DNA of 64,000 nucleotides from Microbacterium testaceum. Its GTDB lineage: Bacteria; Actinomycetota; Actinomycetes; Actinomycetales; Microbacteriaceae. A program made the translations under genes and the position numbers. The DNA lies in contig NZ_CP121699.1 in the NCBI RefSeq assembly GCF_029761935.1, forward strand, positions 868,001 through 932,000, read 5' to 3'. Positions within the stretch are counted from its first letter, which is position 1, and every line of letters starts with the position of its first letter. The notes beneath the pieces were generated by a model. The model had not been told where the DNA came from and did not search any database. It saw only the letters and a program-made list of their open reading frames with translations. Below, in pieces: positions 18,854 through 26,611 of this stretch.

Positions 18854-20262
18854 GCGAACAAGTCTCCCAGACGGTCGCCGAGGTGCCGGAGCCCCGCCGA
18901 GTTGGACGACTTCACCAGCACGCGATCACCGTCACGCAGTTCGGTCGAAAGGTAGTCGTAGGCCGCGTCGGCGTCGGCGAAGAAGACCGCCTCGCCGTCC
19001 CACGAGCCCTGGGCGATCGCCTCGAGGTACATACGGCGCGCCTCGGGGCCGATCACGACGATGCGCTGGATGCGCAGGCGCACGGCCAGAAGACCGACCC
19101 GGTCGTGCTCCTCGTCGGCGTACTCCCCCAGCTCGCTCATCGCACCCAGCACGGCGACGGTGCGCTCGTCGGGGCCGGTGATCTGCGCGAGGGTGCGCAG
19201 AGCTGCGGCCATCGAGTCGGGGCTGGCGTTGTACGCGTCGTTGATGATGCGCACGCGATCGGAGCCGAGGGGCTGCATGCGCCAGCGCTCGGCGATCTCG
19301 ACGGTCTCGAGGCGCGCGATCGCGTCGGCCGCGGGCACGCCGAGGGCGGTGGCGGCGGCCAGGGCCGCGAGGGCGTTCATCACGTGGTGCTCGCCGAGCA
19401 CCCGCAGGGTGAGGGTGAAGGGTTCTCCGTCGACCAGCAGATCGGCGCGGGTGCCGGATGCCGACACCTCGACGTCGACGGCCCGGACCTCGGCCCGCTC
19501 GCCCCGACCGAACCACCGCACGTCCTGCCCGCGCTCGCGCGCGATCGGCTCCATCGCGGCGACGCGAGGGTCGTCGGCGTTGAGCACCGCGAGGCCGCCC
19601 TCGCGGGTCGCCTTCACCAGCTCGCTCTTGGCGTGGAACGTCGACTCGATGCCGCCGAAGCCGCCGGCGTGGGCCATGCCCACCATGAGGACGACGCCGA
19701 TGTCGGGGGTGACGAGCCCGGCGAGGTGGGCGATGGCCCCGGGGGCGCTCGCCCCGAACTCGCTCACCAGGAAGCGGGTGCCCTCGGTGACGCGCAGCAT
19801 CGTGAGAGGGGCGCCCACCTCGTTGTTGAACGAGGCGCGCGGCGCCACCGTCTCGCCCTCGTCCTCGAGGATGCGGGCGAGGAGGTTCTTGGTGGTCGTC
19901 TTGCCGTTGGATCCGGTGATGCCGACGATCTTGAGCTCGCCGGTCTCGCGAACCCGAGCCACCACGTCGCGGGCCAGGTCGCTGAGGGCGGCCACGGCAT
20001 CCGGAACGACGATCTGACTCACGCCGTCGTCGAGCTCGCGTTCGACGATCGCGAGGGCGGCTCCCCGCTCGACGGCGGTTCCGACGAAGAGATGACCGTC
20101 GGTGGTCTCACCGGGCTTGGCGACGAAGATCCCGCCGGGTTCGATCAGGCGCGAGTCGGTGTCGACGAGGCCCGAGACCCGGGTGTCGGGGGTGTCGTCG
20201 CCGCGGACGACGAGGCGCCCGCCGAGCACGTCGGCGAGGTGGGAGAGGCTGAGGGAGATCAT
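18850..20262 (-). CDS. murF: UDP-MurNAc-tripeptide--D-Ala-D-Ala ligase
   Basis: Adds D-Ala-D-Ala to the UDP-MurNAc-tripeptide, completing the pentapeptide. The ATP loop is GITGSNGKTTTKNLLA (about 113-128); SFNNEVGAPLTMLRV, VGMAHAGGFGG, NDAYNASPDSMAAALRTL and VLGAMSELGEYADEEH are MurF-type. The N-terminal 90 residues form the substrate-binding domain. 470 residues. In most actinobacteria murE stands just upstream; here only 62 bases separate murF from ftsI and no murE is present. Confidence 0.96.
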   Translation of the reverse strand: MISLSLSHLADVLGGRLVVRGDDTPDTRVSGLVDTDSRLIEPGGIFVAKPGETTDGHLFVGTAVERGAALAIVERELDDGVSQIVVPDAVAALSDLARDVVARVRETGELKIVGITGSNGKTTTKNLLARILEDEGETVAPRASFNNEVGAPLTMLRVTEGTRFLVSEFGASAPGAIAHLAGLVTPDIGVVLMVGMAHAGGFGGIESTFHAKSELVKATREGGLAVLNADDPRVAAMEPIARERGQDVRWFGRGERAEVRAVDVEVSASGTRADLLVDGEPFTLTLRVLGEHHVMNALAALAAATALGVPAADAIARLETVEIAERWRMQPLGSDRVRIINDAYNASPDSMAAALRTLAQITGPDERTVAVLGAMSELGEYADEEHDRVGLLAVRLRIQRIVVIGPEARRMYLEAIAQGSWDGEAVFFADADAAYDYLSTELRDGDRVLVKSSNSAGLRHLGDRLGDLFA

Positions 20263-20324
20263 TGCTGTGGGACGCCCTTTCCGGTCGCATTCGTTACCGA
20301 GACGAGACCGAGACGGGCTCTTTC

Positions 20325-22127
20325 TCAGCCGAACTTGGGCAGTTCGGGGGTCGTGGTTCCGGAGGGGATCACCCGGTAGGACTTGAGAACCTGGGTGAGG
20401 GCCTTCTGGAACGCGGGGGCGGTGGCCGCCGACGATTTTACCGTCCGCGGCTCGTCCAGGTTGACCGCGACCACGTACTGCGGGTCGTCGGCGGGGGCGA
20501 AACCGATCATCGTCGTGAAGTACGCGTCGGGCTTGTAGGCGCCCGTGTTCTCGTCGACCTTCTCACCGGTACCGGTCTTGATCGCGATGCGGTAACCCGG
20601 GATCGCGATCTTCGAGGCCAGCTCACCCTGCGTGGCGACGTTCTCGAGCATGAGCGAGACCTCCTTCGCCGTATCGGGCGAGACGACCTGCGTGCCGTCG
20701 GTGGGCGGGACGTCGGTGACCGTGCCGTCGGCCGCGGTGCAGCCCTCGACGATCGACAGCGGCTTCTTGAGTCCCCCGTTGGCGATGGTCTGGTACGCGC
20801 CCACGAGCTGCGGCACGGTGACCGACAAGCCCTGGCCGAAGGCGGTGTTGTAGAAGGTCTGCTTGTCCCAGTCCTGCACCGGGTGCAGGATGCCGCCGGA
20901 CTCGCCGGGGAACCCGATCGAGCTGACCGAGCCCATGCCGAACTTCTGCAGGTAGTCGAAGCGCGTCTGGGCGGGGATCATCTCGGCGAACTTCGAGATG
21001 CCCACGTTCGAGGAGTCGATGAGCACGCCGGTGGGCGTGTACACGTTCGGGCCGTGCGAGAACGCGTCCGAGACCCGGGCGTCACCGCCGAGGACCTCTC
21101 GCCCCGAGGCGGTCACGGTGGTCTGCGGCGTGTACGAGCCGCTGTCGAGGCCGATCGCCGTCGTGAGCGCCTTGAACGTCGACCCGGGCTCGAAGGGGCT
21201 CGAGAACGCGCGGCTGCCGCGGTCGTCGGGCGAGGTGGCGGTCGGGTCGTTGGGGTCGACCGTGGGGTACTCGGCGAGGGCGCGGATCTTGCCCGTCTTC
21301 GCCTCGACGACCGTGATCGTGCCGCGGAGCGAACCGGTGTTCTGCACCTGTTCCGCGATGAGCTGCTGGAGGTACCACTGCAGGTCGCGGTCGATCGTGA
21401 GCTTGAGGGTGCCGCCGTCGACTGCCGGCTGCGTCACGACCTCGGTGCCGGGGAGCACCACGCCGTCGCGGCTCTGCTGGAAGACGACCTTGCCGTTGGT
21501 CGAGGCGAGGCAGTCGTTGTCGGCCGACTCGAGGCCCGCGAGGGCCTGCCCGTCGCTGCCGACGAAACCGAGCAGGTTTCCCGCCACCGCGCCGTCGGGA
21601 TACATCCGGCCCGCTTGCGGCGGGAAGCTGAGGAACGGCAGCCCCAGGGCCACGAGGGCCCGGTACTGCTCGGTCGAGACGCTCTTCGCGATCATGGCGT
21701 AGCGCGAGTCGGGGTTGTCGGCCACGGCATCCTGGACGATCTTCTGCACGTCCGCGGCGCTCTGGCCGGTGACGGCGGCGATCCGGGCGGCGAGCTCGGG
21801 CCACGCGGTCGTGGTCTCGTTGCCGTCGTCGTCGCGTGTGGTCACGCCCTTGGCCGCGAGCATCGGGTCGATCTGCACGTCGTAGCGGTTGACGCTCGTG
21901 GCGAGGGGGACGCCGTTGTCGTCGACGATGGAGCCGCGGGAGGCGTACTCGACGCGGGAGTTCTGCAGGCCCATCGAGAGCGAGTCGTCCACGTGATCGC
22001 GGGCGTTGACGACCTGGATGTCGACCAGTCGGACGACGAAGGCGAGGATCACGATCAGAACGACCGCGAGGGCGACGACGGTGCGACGCCGCGGGGACCG
22101 GGAGGTTGTCGTCGTCATGGCTCTCAT
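20325..22127 (-). CDS. ftsI: Septal penicillin-binding protein FtsI (PBP3/PbpB)
   Basis: Monofunctional class B transpeptidase that cross-links septal peptidoglycan outside the membrane. A short basic cytoplasmic tail and one helix (VVALAVVLIVILAFVVRLVDI, about 15-35) precede the pedestal domain. Transpeptidase motifs are FEPGSTFKALT (SxxK), IDSSNVGISKF (SxN) and IAIKTGTGEK (KTG). 600 residues. Of two nearby ATGs the one at 22125-22127 is chosen because it overlaps the upstream stop as ATGA. The protein ends in GTTTPELPKFG; no PASTA domain is present. Confidence 0.96.
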   Translation of the reverse strand: MRAMTTTTSRSPRRRTVVALAVVLIVILAFVVRLVDIQVVNARDHVDDSLSMGLQNSRVEYASRGSIVDDNGVPLATSVNRYDVQIDPMLAAKGVTTRDDDGNETTTAWPELAARIAAVTGQSAADVQKIVQDAVADNPDSRYAMIAKSVSTEQYRALVALGLPFLSFPPQAGRMYPDGAVAGNLLGFVGSDGQALAGLESADNDCLASTNGKVVFQQSRDGVVLPGTEVVTQPAVDGGTLKLTIDRDLQWYLQQLIAEQVQNTGSLRGTITVVEAKTGKIRALAEYPTVDPNDPTATSPDDRGSRAFSSPFEPGSTFKALTTAIGLDSGSYTPQTTVTASGREVLGGDARVSDAFSHGPNVYTPTGVLIDSSNVGISKFAEMIPAQTRFDYLQKFGMGSVSSIGFPGESGGILHPVQDWDKQTFYNTAFGQGLSVTVPQLVGAYQTIANGGLKKPLSIVEGCTAADGTVTDVPPTDGTQVVSPDTAKEVSLMLENVATQGELASKIAIPGYRIAIKTGTGEKVDENTGAYKPDAYFTTMIGFAPADDPQYVVAVNLDEPRTVKSSAATAPAFQKALTQVLKSYRVIPSGTTTPELPKFG

Positions 22128-22747
22128 CGTGTCGCGGGAGTCGGCAGACCGTCGCTGATCGGCGGGGGTGTCGCCGATTGGGTGGTGGGGGCGGCGGCCT
22201 CGGTCGGTGCGGCCGCTCCGGGCGCCGCGGGTGCGGGGGTCGCCGCGCCGTTCTCGGTGGTGGATGCCGCCGGGTCGGTGACCAGCGGCACGCCCGAGAT
22301 CAGCGCGTTGCCGACCGAGCCGCGGCCTTTCGCATCGACGGACGAGGCCGCGTCGGCGGGCTTGTTGGAGCCGATGACGGCACCGTCGCTGAGGCGGAGG
22401 TAGGTGGGCGACTCGTCGATCACCATGCCCAGGGCTGCGGCGTTCGCCGCGAGGTACTGGGGCGAGCTGAGTCCCGCGCTCTCGTCGGAGAGGATCTGCT
22501 TCTGGTAGGTCAGGTCGCGCTGCTGCTGGGTCAGCGACGAGATCTCGAACGAGCTCTGCGTCGTGAGGATGCCGAGGCTCATCTGGACCACGACGATGGT
22601 CAGCGCCCCGAGCACGGCGACGACGCCGAAGAGGCGTCGCGGTGCCCGACGACGCGCGGTCGCGGGGACGACGGTGAGTCGACGCTCGCGGACCGGCGTG
22701 GGGAAGTCGGGAAGGAAGGCTGCATCGATGGCCTGGGGCGCGCTCAT
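22124..22747 (-). CDS. ftsL: FtsL-like division protein
   Basis: Short bitopic membrane protein at the ftsL position between rsmH and ftsI. A basic cytoplasmic N-terminus leads into one helix ([23 protein letters not shown], about 39-61), followed by a septum-formation-type coiled coil ([21 protein letters not shown]) and the pattern [16 protein letters not shown], which is common to actinobacterial FtsL. A long Ala/Pro/Thr-rich extracellular tail makes it 207 residues. Sequence conservation of FtsL is low, so position and topology carry the assignment. Its ATG overlaps the rsmH stop (ATGA) and its stop overlaps ftsI (ATGA). Confidence 0.85.
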   Translation of the reverse strand: MSAPQAIDAAFLPDFPTPVRERRLTVVPATARRRAPRRLFGVVAVLGALTIVVVQMSLGILTTQSSFEISSLTQQQRDLTYQKQILSDESAGLSSPQYLAANAAALGMVIDESPTYLRLSDGAVIGSNKPADAASSVDAKGRGSVGNALISGVPLVTDPAASTTENGAATPAPAAPGAAAPTEAAAPTTQSATPPPISDGLPTPATR

Positions 22748-23697
22748 GCGTCCTCCCGGATTCTCTCGGCCGCGCGCAGTCGCACGGGGGTGGCGCGGGG
22801 GTTGATCTCGCGCTCTTCGTCGCTCGCGAGTTCGGCCCCCCGGACGAGTAGCTTGAACGTCGGCGCGTGCTCGGGCAGCTCGACGGGCAGGCCGCGGGGT
22901 GCGGTCGAGGTGGAAGCGTCGGCGAACACGCGCTTGACCAGTCGGTCCTCCAGCGACTGGTACGACAGCACGACGATGCGGCCGCCGACTCCCAGCACCT
23001 CGAGGGCGGCGGGGATCGTGCGCTCGAGCACCGACAGCTCGGCGTTGACCTCGATGCGCAGGGCCTGGAAGACGCGCTTGGCGGGATGGCGCTCGCGCAG
23101 CACCGCGGCCGGGGTCGCGGCTTGCAGCACGTCGACGAGCTGGCCCGAGCGCTCGAGCGGAGCCTGGGCGCGGGCGGCGATGATGGCGCGGGCGTAGCGG
23201 CCGGCGAGCTTCTCTTCGCCGTAGCGCTCGAAGATGCGTCGCAGGTCGCCCTCGCCGTAGGTGGCGAGCACCTCGGCTGCGGTGACGCCGGTGGTCTGGT
23301 CCATGCGCATGTCGAGCGGGGCGTCTTGCGCGTAGGCGAAGCCACGGGCGGCCTCGTCGAGCTGCAGAGACGAGACACCCAGGTCGAACAGGATGCCGTC
23401 GACCTTGTCGACACCGGCGGATGCCACGGCCTCGGCGATGCCGTCGTAGACGGTGTGGACGAGGGTGACGCGGTCGCCGAAGCGCTTCAGTCGCTCCCCC
23501 GCGATGCGCAGAGCGTCGGTGTCGCGGTCGAGGCCGATGAGCCGGGCCTGCGGGAACCGCTCGAGGAACGCCTCGGAGTGCCCGCCCATGCCGAGCGTGC
23601 CGTCGACGAAGACGGAGCCCGGCTTCTGCAGGGCGGCGCCGAGCAGCTCGACGCAGCGCTCGAGCAGGACCGGGGTGTGGATGTCGCGGATGTCCAT
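22744..23697 (-). CDS. rsmH: 16S rRNA m4C1402 methyltransferase
   Basis: SAM-dependent methyltransferase that modifies N4 of C1402 in 16S rRNA (MraW family). [13 protein letters not shown] opens the domain; the SAM site is [18 protein letters not shown] (about 30-47), with [37 protein letters not shown], and [12 protein letters not shown]. 317 residues. It lies second in the cluster behind mraZ, and its stop overlaps the start of ftsL. Confidence 0.97.
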   Translation of the reverse strand: MDIRDIHTPVLLERCVELLGAALQKPGSVFVDGTLGMGGHSEAFLERFPQARLIGLDRDTDALRIAGERLKRFGDRVTLVHTVYDGIAEAVASAGVDKVDGILFDLGVSSLQLDEAARGFAYAQDAPLDMRMDQTTGVTAAEVLATYGEGDLRRIFERYGEEKLAGRYARAIIAARAQAPLERSGQLVDVLQAATPAAVLRERHPAKRVFQALRIEVNAELSVLERTIPAALEVLGVGGRIVVLSYQSLEDRLVKRVFADASTSTAPRGLPVELPEHAPTFKLLVRGAELASDEEREINPRATPVRLRAAERIREDA

Positions 23698-23797
23698 GAT
23701 GTGTCGGGCCGAACCTTCGGACTCTGATCCCCATCCGCTTCGACCTGGCGCCGGGGAAGTGCGTCAGGGCGAGCGGCTGGGCATCACAGCCGAAGGG

Positions 23798-24229
23798 TCA
23801 GAAGAGTCCCGGGATCACCTCCTGCTCCATCTCGGCGTACGTCTCTTCGTTGCTCTCCGCGTAGGAGTTCCAGGCCTCGGCGTCCCAGATCTCGGCGTGC
23901 GCGCCGACGCCGGTGACGACGAGTTCGCGCCCGAGCCCGGCGTAGGTGCGCAGGGCGGGCGGGACGGTGATGCGGTTCTGGCTGTCGGGCTTCTCGGCGC
24001 TCGCCCCCGAGAGGAACATGCGCAGGAAGTCGCGGGCCTGCTTGTTGCTGAGCGGGGCCTCGCGGATCCGCTCGTGAACGCGCTCGAACTCCTCGGTGCT
24101 GAACACGTAGAGGCAGCGGTCCTGCCCGCGCGTGATCACCACTCCGGCGCCGAGATCGTCACGGAACTTCGCCGGCAGGATGACCCGACCCTTGTCGTCG
24201 AGCTTGGGTGTGTGCGTTCCGAGCAGCAT
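23798..24229 (-). CDS. mraZ: Transcriptional regulator MraZ
   Basis: AbrB-fold DNA-binding protein, first gene of the dcw operon, which generally represses its own promoter in other bacteria. Two tandem MraZ repeats are visible, each with the DxxGR-type core: [14 protein letters not shown] (about 9-22) and [18 protein letters not shown] (about 82-99). The ATG at 24227-24229 gives the classical [11 protein letters not shown] start and 143 residues, the usual length; a GTG four codons upstream is possible. Three 10-base repeats that fit MraZ boxes lie 35 bases upstream. Confidence 0.95.
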   Translation of the reverse strand: MLLGTHTPKLDDKGRVILPAKFRDDLGAGVVITRGQDRCLYVFSTEEFERVHERIREAPLSNKQARDFLRMFLSGASAEKPDSQNRITVPPALRTYAGLGRELVVTGVGAHAEIWDAEAWNSYAESNEETYAEMEQEVIPGLF

Positions 24230-24263
24230 TCGGGCGTCCACCCCCTTCGTCCGGCCTGCGAAG

Positions 24264-24293
24264 TTTTCCCCACTTTACTCCACCGCCCTCCAC
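24264..24293 (-). promoter_or_regulatory. MraZ box: three 10-bp direct repeats
   Basis: On the minus strand GTGGAGGGCG, GTGGAGTAAA and GTGGGGAAAA follow each other without a gap, each beginning GTGG(A/G)G. MraZ is known to bind short direct repeats with about 10-bp phasing in front of its own gene, so this is probably the autoregulatory operator. The site lies 34-64 bases before the mraZ ATG. Confidence 0.7.
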
Positions 24294-24518
24294 TTCGCTA
24301 TCGAAAACAGGACTCTTCTGCGGAGAACCGCGGCCGTGTACAGTGGTCGACCACCCCGGCGCAGCACCGCACTTTCCGCGTCTTTCCGCGGCGCGACGGC
24401 ACCTCGCACTCCCCGCGGACGCCTCGGTGGAGCAAAAGGGAGGGATTCGAGCCCGGATGCCGACTCCTCACCCCCTCCACTTCGTCACTCACCCGTCGAC
24501 AAGGGCGCCGGGCGCACG

Positions 24519-24547
24519 AAAAAGCACCGGCTCCGAAGAGCCGGTGC
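24519..24547 (-). terminator. Rho-independent terminator of the DUF3040 gene
   Basis: GCACCGGCTC and GAGCCGGTGC form a perfect 10-bp stem with a 4-base loop; on the minus strand the loop is TTCG and five U residues follow. This is one of the few classical terminators in the window. Confidence 0.88.
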
Positions 24548-24569
24548 TGAGGTGGTACGAGGGCGAAGC

Positions 24570-24950
24570 TTAGGGGCCGTCGTGGCGGCGGTCCCAGCGC
24601 TCGTTCATGCGGTCCATGAACGAGGAGCCGGAGGCGCGAGCCGGTCGCGGCTTGGCGGCGGCGGGCGCGGTCGGAGCGGCACCCCGCGTCGGGGTGACGG
24701 CGAAGATCACGCCGCCGACCATGAGGAGGAAGCCCAGCACGCCGACGGCGATGCCGACGAAACCGGTGTTGAAGCCGATCGACACGCCCGCAACGAGGGC
24801 GCCGAGACCCGCGAGCACCAGGATCGAGCCGAGGACGATGTTGCGGTAGCTGAGGGCACGACTGGGGGCGGACACCACATCGGTGTCGTTGCTCATGAGA
24901 TGGCGCTCCATCTCATCCAGTAGACGCTGCTCCTGCTCTGACAGTGGCAT
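24570..24950 (-). CDS. DUF3040 membrane protein
   Basis: Small actinobacterial protein of 126 residues and unknown function. The N-terminal motif PLSEQEQRLLDEMERHL is the DUF3040 hallmark. Two membrane helices follow (about 37-56 and 62-84), then an Ala/Pro-rich tail ending in SFMDRMNERWDRRHDGP. It lies upstream of mraZ on the same strand, as in mycobacteria, but its terminator separates it from the dcw operon. AGAGGGGG precedes the ATG. Confidence 0.9.
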   Translation of the reverse strand: MPLSEQEQRLLDEMERHLMSNDTDVVSAPSRALSYRNIVLGSILVLAGLGALVAGVSIGFNTGFVGIAVGVLGFLLMVGGVIFAVTPTRGAAPTAPAAAKPRPARASGSSFMDRMNERWDRRHDGP

Positions 24951-25002
24951 GCATCCCCCTCTGTTGTTCGTTGCGGACGATTCTACGCGCGGCGTGGATC
25001 AC

Positions 25003-25008
25003 TAGGCT
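25003..25008 (+). promoter_or_regulatory. -10 box TAGGCT of the prenyl synthase gene (leaderless)
   Basis: TAGGCT ends 6 bases before the GTG start, and no ribosome binding site is present, so the mRNA probably starts at the start codon. Confidence 0.5.
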
Positions 25009-25014
25009 AGGCCC

Positions 25015-26106
25015 GTGCCGACCTCCCCGGAACCGATCGAAGCTGTTTCCCAGCGACTCGACAAGTTCCTCTCCGAACAGCTATCGTACGCCTCCGCGCT
25101 CGGCCCCGAGGCCGAGTCCCTCACCCGCGCGGGGGCCTCCGCCCTCCGCGGTGGCAAGCGCCTGCGGGCGCGCTTCTGCCTCGCGGGGTGGCGGGCCGTG
25201 GACGCTATCGACGCGCCGTCCGCCGCGGCGTTCGACGAGCCCGCCCTGGCCGTGGCCACCTCGCTCGAGATCTTCCACGCGGCGGCCCTCGTCCACGACG
25301 ACCTCGTCGACAACAGCGACACGCGCCGGGGTCAGCCCGCCGCGCACCGCGCTCTGCAGAAGGCCCATCAGGATGCCGAGTGGGCGGGTGACTCCGACGC
25401 GTTCGGTCGCTCGGGCGCGATCCTGCTCGGCGACCTCCTGGTGGCGTGGAGCGACGACCTCCTCGAGGAAGGCCTCGAGGGCCACCCCTCCGCCGCCGCC
25501 ACGCGCCGGGCCTACTCCCGCATGCGCCGCGACGTGACGATCGGTCAGTTCCTCGACGTCGCGGAGGAGTCCGCGTACGCCGTCTACTCGGACGACACCC
25601 ACGCCGAGCGGGCGCTGCGGATCGCCTCGTACAAGTCGGCGCGCTACAGCATCCAGCAGCCCCTGCAGATCGGTGCAGCGCTGGCCGGTGCCGACGACGA
25701 GCAGCTCGACGCCCTCGGACGGTTCGGTCACGACGTCGGCATGGCCTTCCAACTGCGCGACGACGTGCTGGGCGTCTTCGGCGACAGCGCCGTCACGGGA
25801 AAGCCCGTCGGCGACGACCTGCGCGAGGGCAAGCGCACCGTCCTGGTGGCCTACGCCCGCGAGATGCTCGCGTCCTCGGAGCGCGACAGCTTCGATGCCC
25901 TCCTGGGCGACCCCGCTCTCGACGCGGAGCAGATCGCGGCCCTGCAGCAGACGATCGTCGACACCCGCGCCCTCGAGCGCACCGAGACCCTGATCGCCGA
26001 GTACGCCGAGCGCGCCGATGCGGCTCTCGCCGACGCGCGCGTCGACACCGGAGCGCTCACCGATCTGCGCGCTCTCGCACGCGCGGCCACCGAGCGCACG
26101 GCCTGA
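25015..26106 (+). CDS. idsA: Polyprenyl diphosphate synthase (IdsA-type)
   Basis: Trans-prenyltransferase that condenses isopentenyl diphosphate with allylic diphosphates to make geranylgeranyl or longer chains for quinones, carotenoids or lipid carriers. The first Asp-rich motif VHDDLVDNSDTRRG lies at residues 93-106 (DDLVD 95-99), the second QLRDDVLGVFGD at 246-257. The KPVGDDLREGKRTVLV block is also typical. 363 residues. Chain length cannot be read from sequence with confidence; the neighbourhood (DUF3040, Rv2175c, PknL) matches mycobacterial idsA2. GTG start without Shine-Dalgarno sequence. Confidence 0.93.
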   Translation: MPTSPEPIEAVSQRLDKFLSEQLSYASALGPEAESLTRAGASALRGGKRLRARFCLAGWRAVDAIDAPSAAAFDEPALAVATSLEIFHAAALVHDDLVDNSDTRRGQPAAHRALQKAHQDAEWAGDSDAFGRSGAILLGDLLVAWSDDLLEEGLEGHPSAAATRRAYSRMRRDVTIGQFLDVAEESAYAVYSDDTHAERALRIASYKSARYSIQQPLQIGAALAGADDEQLDALGRFGHDVGMAFQLRDDVLGVFGDSAVTGKPVGDDLREGKRTVLVAYAREMLASSERDSFDALLGDPALDAEQIAALQQTIVDTRALERTETLIAEYAERADAALADARVDTGALTDLRALARAATERTA

Positions 26107-26123
26107 GGCCGGGCGGCCTCAGG
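26102..26123. terminator. Hairpin spanning both stop codons of convergent genes
   Basis: CCTGAGGCC and GGCCTCAGG form a perfect 9-bp stem with loop GGGC. The left arm contains the TGA of the prenyl synthase gene and the right arm contains the stop of the Rv2175c-like gene. It may act as a compact bidirectional terminator. Confidence 0.55.
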
Positions 26124-26463
26124 CGAGGGTCGCGGCGACCCGTCGGACCTCGCTCTTGCGCCCGGCGAGGAGCGCCTCGATGGGCGCGAGACCGATGGTC
26201 TCCTCGGGCGTGAGCAGCCAGTCGATGGTCTCGTCGGGGTCGAACCCCGCGTCGTGCAGGACGATGATCGTGCCGCGCAGCGACGGCAGCGGGCGCCCGT
26301 CGACGAGGAAGACCGCCGGCACCTTGAACACGCCGTCGCGGCGCGAGCCGACGAGGTAGTGCTCGTCGAAGAGGCGGCGCACGCGCCCGAGCGACTCGTC
26401 GAGCATCTCGACCAGGTCGGGAATGGTCAGCCACGCGGTCTCGTAACGGGAAGTCTCACTCAC
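26119..26463 (-). CDS. Rv2175c-like DNA-binding protein
   Basis: A 114-residue protein resembling mycobacterial Rv2175c: an N-terminal winged helix (about 12-55, WLTIPDLVEMLDESLGRVRRLF then VFKVPAVFLVDG) and a C-terminal domain of unknown function (about 65-110, LRGTIIVLHDAGFDPDETIDWLLT). The mycobacterial protein binds DNA and is phosphorylated by PknL, which is also encoded just downstream here. The GTG start has GGATGAAGGG upstream. It converges on the prenyl synthase gene and diverges from the LysM gene. Confidence 0.85.
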   Translation of the reverse strand: MSETSRYETAWLTIPDLVEMLDESLGRVRRLFDEHYLVGSRRDGVFKVPAVFLVDGRPLPSLRGTIIVLHDAGFDPDETIDWLLTPEETIGLAPIEALLAGRKSEVRRVAATLA

Positions 26464-26521
26464 CCCTTCATCCTCTCACTGCCGTCGCCTCGGCCCGTCC
26501 CCGATCGTCGTCTTCACTCGA

Positions 26522-26548
26522 GTCACACCCGTCACAGGGGTCACTTTC
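26522..26548 (+). promoter_or_regulatory. Three GTCAC repeats at 9-bp spacing, MtrA-like site
   Basis: GTCACACCC, GTCACAGGG and GTCACTTTC follow each other directly at 26522, 26531 and 26540. Mycobacterial MtrA is reported to bind loose 9-bp direct repeats of the GTCACAgcg type in front of division and wall-hydrolase genes. The site lies 63 bases before a LysM wall-protein gene, which suits that regulon. The match is by memory of the consensus. Confidence 0.55.
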
Positions 26549-26611
26549 ATTGACATCCGCCCCGAGGCATGCCACCGTGTCGGGCAGTCGGAAGAACGGA
26601 ATCCCCCCACC

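Larger units (their letters stand above)
24230..24569. other. Intergenic region between DUF3040 gene and mraZ
   Basis: It contains the MraZ box repeats (24264-24293), a perfect 12-base palindrome GTGGTCGACCAC (24343-24354), a tandem CTTTCCGCG pair 10 bases apart (24372-24380 and 24382-24390), and the terminator of the DUF3040 gene (24519-24547). The rest shows no coding character. The mra promoter must lie here, but I could not fix a convincing -35/-10 pair. Confidence 0.6.

Noticed and set aside
24230-24569. Possible stable RNA gene (rnpB or similar) upstream of mraZ
   Set aside because: Only about 220 bases remain outside the repeats and the terminator, and no conserved RNase P or tmRNA core was recognised.
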